Source: CAWKKW01 sp963850345
GTDB lineage: Bacteria; Acidobacteriota; Terriglobia; Terriglobales; Acidobacteriaceae
DNA: 64,000 nucleotides
Assembly (NCBI GenBank): GCA_963850345.1
Contig: CAWKKW010000002.1
Location: 62,001 to 126,000, forward strand
Direction of reading: 5' to 3'
Shown piece after piece: positions 61,306-64,000 of the stretch; position 1 is the stretch's first letter, and each line of letters starts with the position of its first letter. The notes beneath the pieces were generated by a model that had not been told where the DNA came from, searched no databases, and worked only from the letters and a program-made list of their open reading frames with translations. Both the position numbers and the translations under genes were made by a program.

Positions 61306-64000
61306 TTAGAACACTAGTTTGCCGCCAAGTTCCAGCACGCGTGGATCGTACGTGTTGGTGGGCTTGCCGAAGTTCCCAGCACCGAAATTGGTGCCGAGAT
61401 TGTTGAATTGCGTGTGGTTGAAGGTGTTGAACGACTCCGCCCGGAACTCGAAATGCGCGTATTCCTTGATCGCGAATGACTTGTAGAGCGAGGTGGAGAA
61501 GTTCAAGCGTCCCGGCGCGAGCACTGAATCCTTACCCGCGTTGCCGAAACCCTGGCTCGTGCTGCCGGCCCATGCTGGAAGTGGAGCCCTGAAGACGCTG
61601 GGATCAAACCAACCAGTTACCTTCTTGGGATACTTCACCTTGCCAACCAGGTCCGGACGATTGGTGTTTCCATCGCCCAACCCGATCGTGTCGTAGCCGA
61701 TGCTGAGACCCGGGCCCTTGTCTTGAATGATGGTGCCCGACTCAGCGATGGCGGTTCCAGCAATTTCCCAGCCGCCGATTAGCGAATGGGTGAGCCCATT
61801 GCCATGCGAGAAGATGGGGAGCTTGTAGATGTAGTTCGCGCTCAGAATGTGACGACGGTCCAGGAGACCCGAGCCCTTGTCATACTTGAGGTTGTAGGGG
61901 TTGCTCACGCAGCAGTTGTTGTCGTCGCTGGTGATGTCGATTTCGTGAGAATAGGTGTAATCCAGTTCTCCACTCAGGCCCCAGCGGTTCTGTGCACGAA
62001 TGCCAGTCTGGAAGCCGTTATAAGTCTGGTTGGATCCATTCTCCTGCTCGGCGATCTGCGCGTAACCTTGATAGTTGCGCAGCTGCTCCGCGTTCGGAAT
62101 CGACGTCTTGGTAGGATTGGTCGGATTTGTGCCCGACTTGTTTTGAGGATCGCCCGCATTCGCGCGCGAATAGAGTTGATAGTCAGCACCGTATGCCGGG
62201 TTGGTGTTGACCAGCAGCGGTGTGTTGAGGGAATAGTTGTTGATCTGACGACGCACCGGCTGGTGCCATGCCAGGTTGCCAACGTATTGAATGACCCACA
62301 CTACCGACGGCACTACTTCGCGTTGGAGACCCAAACTAAACTGCACAACACCTGGCGCAGGGTAATTGTTTGCCAGGGTGGTGATGCTCTGGTCGAAGTT
62401 TGGCGTGGCCGCGGTCGCACCTGTGCTCCAACTCGTGTGCGGGTCGGAGACGTAGACGTTGGTTGCCTTCGGATCGTTGTAGTACGGTTCATTGGCAGCG
62501 GCGTTGTAGATGTCGTTGCCTTGAACGCGTTCGTAGAACGAACCGATGCCGCCTCTCAGGATAGTCTTTCCATTCCCGAAGACGTCTTCAGAGAATCCAA
62601 CACGAGGCTGATACGTTTTGTAGTCGTTGGTTACGAGCCCAACTGGATAGTGATTCTTTCCGGCGAACTGCATCCCGTTCAGATAGAACGATCCGCCATT
62701 CACTGCGGTCAGGCTGTTTGGGGAGAGCGATCCGTCCGGCAGCCAAGTGGGTGCCAGACTGGGAAGATAGGTGCGCGGATCGAAGTTGGCAAGAGCGTTG
62801 TTGCGCTCCCAGGCGTGCGGCAGGGCATCGTACCGAAGACCCAGCTGCAGTGTAAGCCGAGGAGTCACTCGCCAGTTGTCCATCGCATAGACTGAGACGG
62901 TCTGGTTTACATAGTGACGAATCGGAAGAGCCTGCGCCTGATCGTAGCTGCTCGCGATTCCGAGGAGCATATCCATCATCGAATCGTTGGTGTTCGATCC
63001 GAAGTTAAAGTTGCCACCCGGATCACCAAAGATCTGCTGATTCTTGGTGTAACGGTTATAGCCCAATCCAAATTTCATGGAGTGCTTACCGCTCGTGTAG
63101 GAGACGTCAAGCTTGGGCGAGTAGTCCTGCGCCGCGTTGTGCCACGGAGCAGAGCCCGGATTTTCGTTGGTGTTGTAAGGCGCCCCGAAGCTCACGTTGG
63201 GCAGGTTGGTTGAGCTGTTGGCGAAGTAGCGGCTCACACCCCACCCGGAAGGAATCAGCGAGTTCTTGCTGTTGGTGATGTTGATGACGTTGCCGTCGTA
63301 GTTGAAGCTTGCTTCGACCAGCAGGCTGGGGTTGATAGTTCCGCTCAGCTTGATAACCGCGCTGTTGGAAGGGTTGGAAAGCGTGCTGGAGATGGTGTTG
63401 TAGCTGGCGCCCGACCAGCCAAGCATCGGCTGCGCATAGGCCTGGGTGACGGAATCATGCAGGTAGTGACCCAGGATCTGCCACTTGTCGTTGATGCGGT
63501 GATCGATGCGGACGACGTCATCGCGAACATTGATCGGCTGTGTCGCCGACGAGATGATGTTGTCGTTCGACAGGTTCGGCTTGGGAATGACACCCGAGTT
63601 GAAGTAGAGCAGCGCGTTCGGATCAAACAGCGACGCGGGAATCACATTGCCGGGAAACGGCTGGCCCGGTGTGAGTCCCAGTGAGGCCAACTTCGCGTTG
63701 TAGGCGGGATCGCCGACCGATGGCACGAGCAGTGGCTTGGATTGGAATGCGGGTGCGACGTAGGTCAGGTTCTGACCCGCTACCGGGAAGTCAGCTGTGG
63801 GCAGCGTTTGCACTGAGTTCGGGCTGCTGCCCTGGATCAGTTTGCGCCACTCTTCGTTCCAGAAGAAGAAGGTCTTCTGGCGGTCTTTGTTGTACAAGCC
63901 AGGAATGGTGAGCGGACCGCCAACGTTGAATCCGAAGATGTTGTAATTCAGCTTCGTTCGCGGTGTAACTGGATTGGACTGCTTATTGAAGTAGCTGTTT
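61306..64000 (-). CDS. TonB-dependent receptor, N-terminus beyond the right edge
   Basis: The frame is open from the right edge of the window to the stop at 61306 and gives about 898 residues. The piece between 63898 and 64000 reads TKLNYNIFGFNVGGPLTIPG, which is family-typical, so the gene does not start inside the window. The visible part is the beta-barrel: KTFFFWNEEWRK near the edge, LQLGLRYDALPHAWE, RVGFSEDVFGNGKTILRGG, YTYSHEIDITSDDN and a terminal LELGGKLVF. It is an Oar-like receptor with the missing part expected to hold the signal, carboxypeptidase-regulatory-like domain and plug. The full length would be near 1150-1200 residues, like the one at 7.3 kb. A strong terminator follows it. 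Confidence 0.92.
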   Translation of the reverse strand, partial: NSYFNKQSNPVTPRTKLNYNIFGFNVGGPLTIPGLYNKDRQKTFFFWNEEWRKLIQGSSPNSVQTLPTADFPVAGQNLTYVAPAFQSKPLLVPSVGDPAYNAKLASLGLTPGQPFPGNVIPASLFDPNALLYFNSGVIPKPNLSNDNIISSATQPINVRDDVVRIDHRINDKWQILGHYLHDSVTQAYAQPMLGWSGASYNTISSTLSNPSNSAVIKLSGTINPSLLVEASFNYDGNVINITNSKNSLIPSGWGVSRYFANSSTNLPNVSFGAPYNTNENPGSAPWHNAAQDYSPKLDVSYTSGKHSMKFGLGYNRYTKNQQIFGDPGGNFNFGSNTNDSMMDMLLGIASSYDQAQALPIRHYVNQTVSVYAMDNWRVTPRLTLQLGLRYDALPHAWERNNALANFDPRTYLPSLAPTWLPDGSLSPNSLTAVNGGSFYLNGMQFAGKNHYPVGLVTNDYKTYQPRVGFSEDVFGNGKTILRGGIGSFYERVQGNDIYNAAANEPYYNDPKATNVYVSDPHTSWSTGATAATPNFDQSITTLANNYPAPGVVQFSLGLQREVVPSVVWVIQYVGNLAWHQPVRRQINNYSLNTPLLVNTNPAYGADYQLYSRANAGDPQNKSGTNPTNPTKTSIPNAEQLRNYQGYAQIAEQENGSNQTYNGFQTGIRAQNRWGLSGELDYTYSHEIDITSDDNNCCVSNPYNLKYDKGSGLLDRRHILSANYIYKLPIFSHGNGLTHSLIGGWEIAGTAIAESGTIIQDKGPGLSIGYDTIGLGDGNTNRPDLVGKVKYPKKVTGWFDPSVFRAPLPAWAGSTSQGFGNAGKDSVLAPGRLNFSTSLYKSFAIKEYAHFEFRAESFNTFNHTQFNNLGTNFGAGNFGKPTNTYDPRVLELGGKLVF

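Noticed and set aside
1..64000. Mobile element, prophage, CRISPR array or RNA gene
   Set aside because: No transposase, integrase, phage structural gene, regularly spaced repeat, tRNA cloverleaf or rRNA-like stretch was seen on either strand. Some short RNAs could still be missed by eye.

Overview
The window looks like chromosomal DNA of an acidobacterium, most likely class Terriglobia (Granulicella/Terriglobus/Edaphobacter-like). The basis is moderately high G+C, very large TonB-dependent receptors with an N-terminal carboxypeptidase-regulatory-like domain and no SusD partner, an ASPIC/UnbV (CRTAC1) protein, a winged-helix regulator tethered by one membrane helix, TPR-rich secreted proteins and BlaI/M56 pairs. 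This assignment is inference from gene content; there is no rRNA or other marker here. I see no tRNA, rRNA, CRISPR array, transposase or prophage gene.

Layout. (1) 0.6-18 kb is a glycan-use locus. It holds a Tat-exported GH99/WbsX-like protein, a leftward set of a ToxR-like regulator and two secreted TPR proteins, and, divergent from these, a TonB receptor followed by two Tat-exported proteins of unrecognised family and a GH28-like beta-helix protein. The gap between regulator and receptor carries a striking double palindrome. (2) 18-21 kb: a DUF2339/DUF3999 membrane pair. (3) 21-32 kb, leftward: hybrid sensor kinase, HPt protein and response-regulator diguanylate cyclase joined by ATGA overlaps, then a receptor Ser/Thr kinase with TPRs and a secreted amidohydrolase. 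(4) 32-37 kb: a CRTAC1 protein, a possible small membrane protein, and a first BlaI-M56 pair. (5) 37-43.7 kb: GH78 rhamnosidase, GH5 glucanase, a TonB receptor and a small Cys/His/Met-rich exported protein. (6) 43.8-47.2 kb: a second BlaI-M56 pair followed by an HtrA protease, with a good operator/promoter in front. (7) 47.5-56.2 kb: glucose-6-phosphate dehydrogenase, a debranching-type glycosidase, small exported and hypothetical proteins, a DUF4914 P-loop protein, a small Cys-rich protein and a degenerate receiver-PAS protein. (8) 56.2-64 kb: a hexuronate-type MFS transporter, a seven-haem cytochrome, two tandem paralogous small exported proteins, a TPR protein, and a TonB receptor cut by the right edge.

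How the genes fit together. Regions 1 and 5 encode uptake and breakdown of plant or microbial polysaccharide (GH28, GH78 and GH5 activities suggest pectin/rhamnogalacturonan and beta-glucan), and the MFS carrier could import uronic acids released outside. Region 3 is a complete phosphorelay ending in c-di-GMP synthesis. Regions 4 and 6 are two envelope-sensing proteolytic switches. Neither carries the penicillin-binding sensor domain of true BlaR1/MecR1, and one is joined to a periplasmic quality-control protease. The most unusual items are the double dyad in front of the receptor operon, the pair of coupled Tat proteins without a recognised family, and the BlaI-M56-HtrA cluster.
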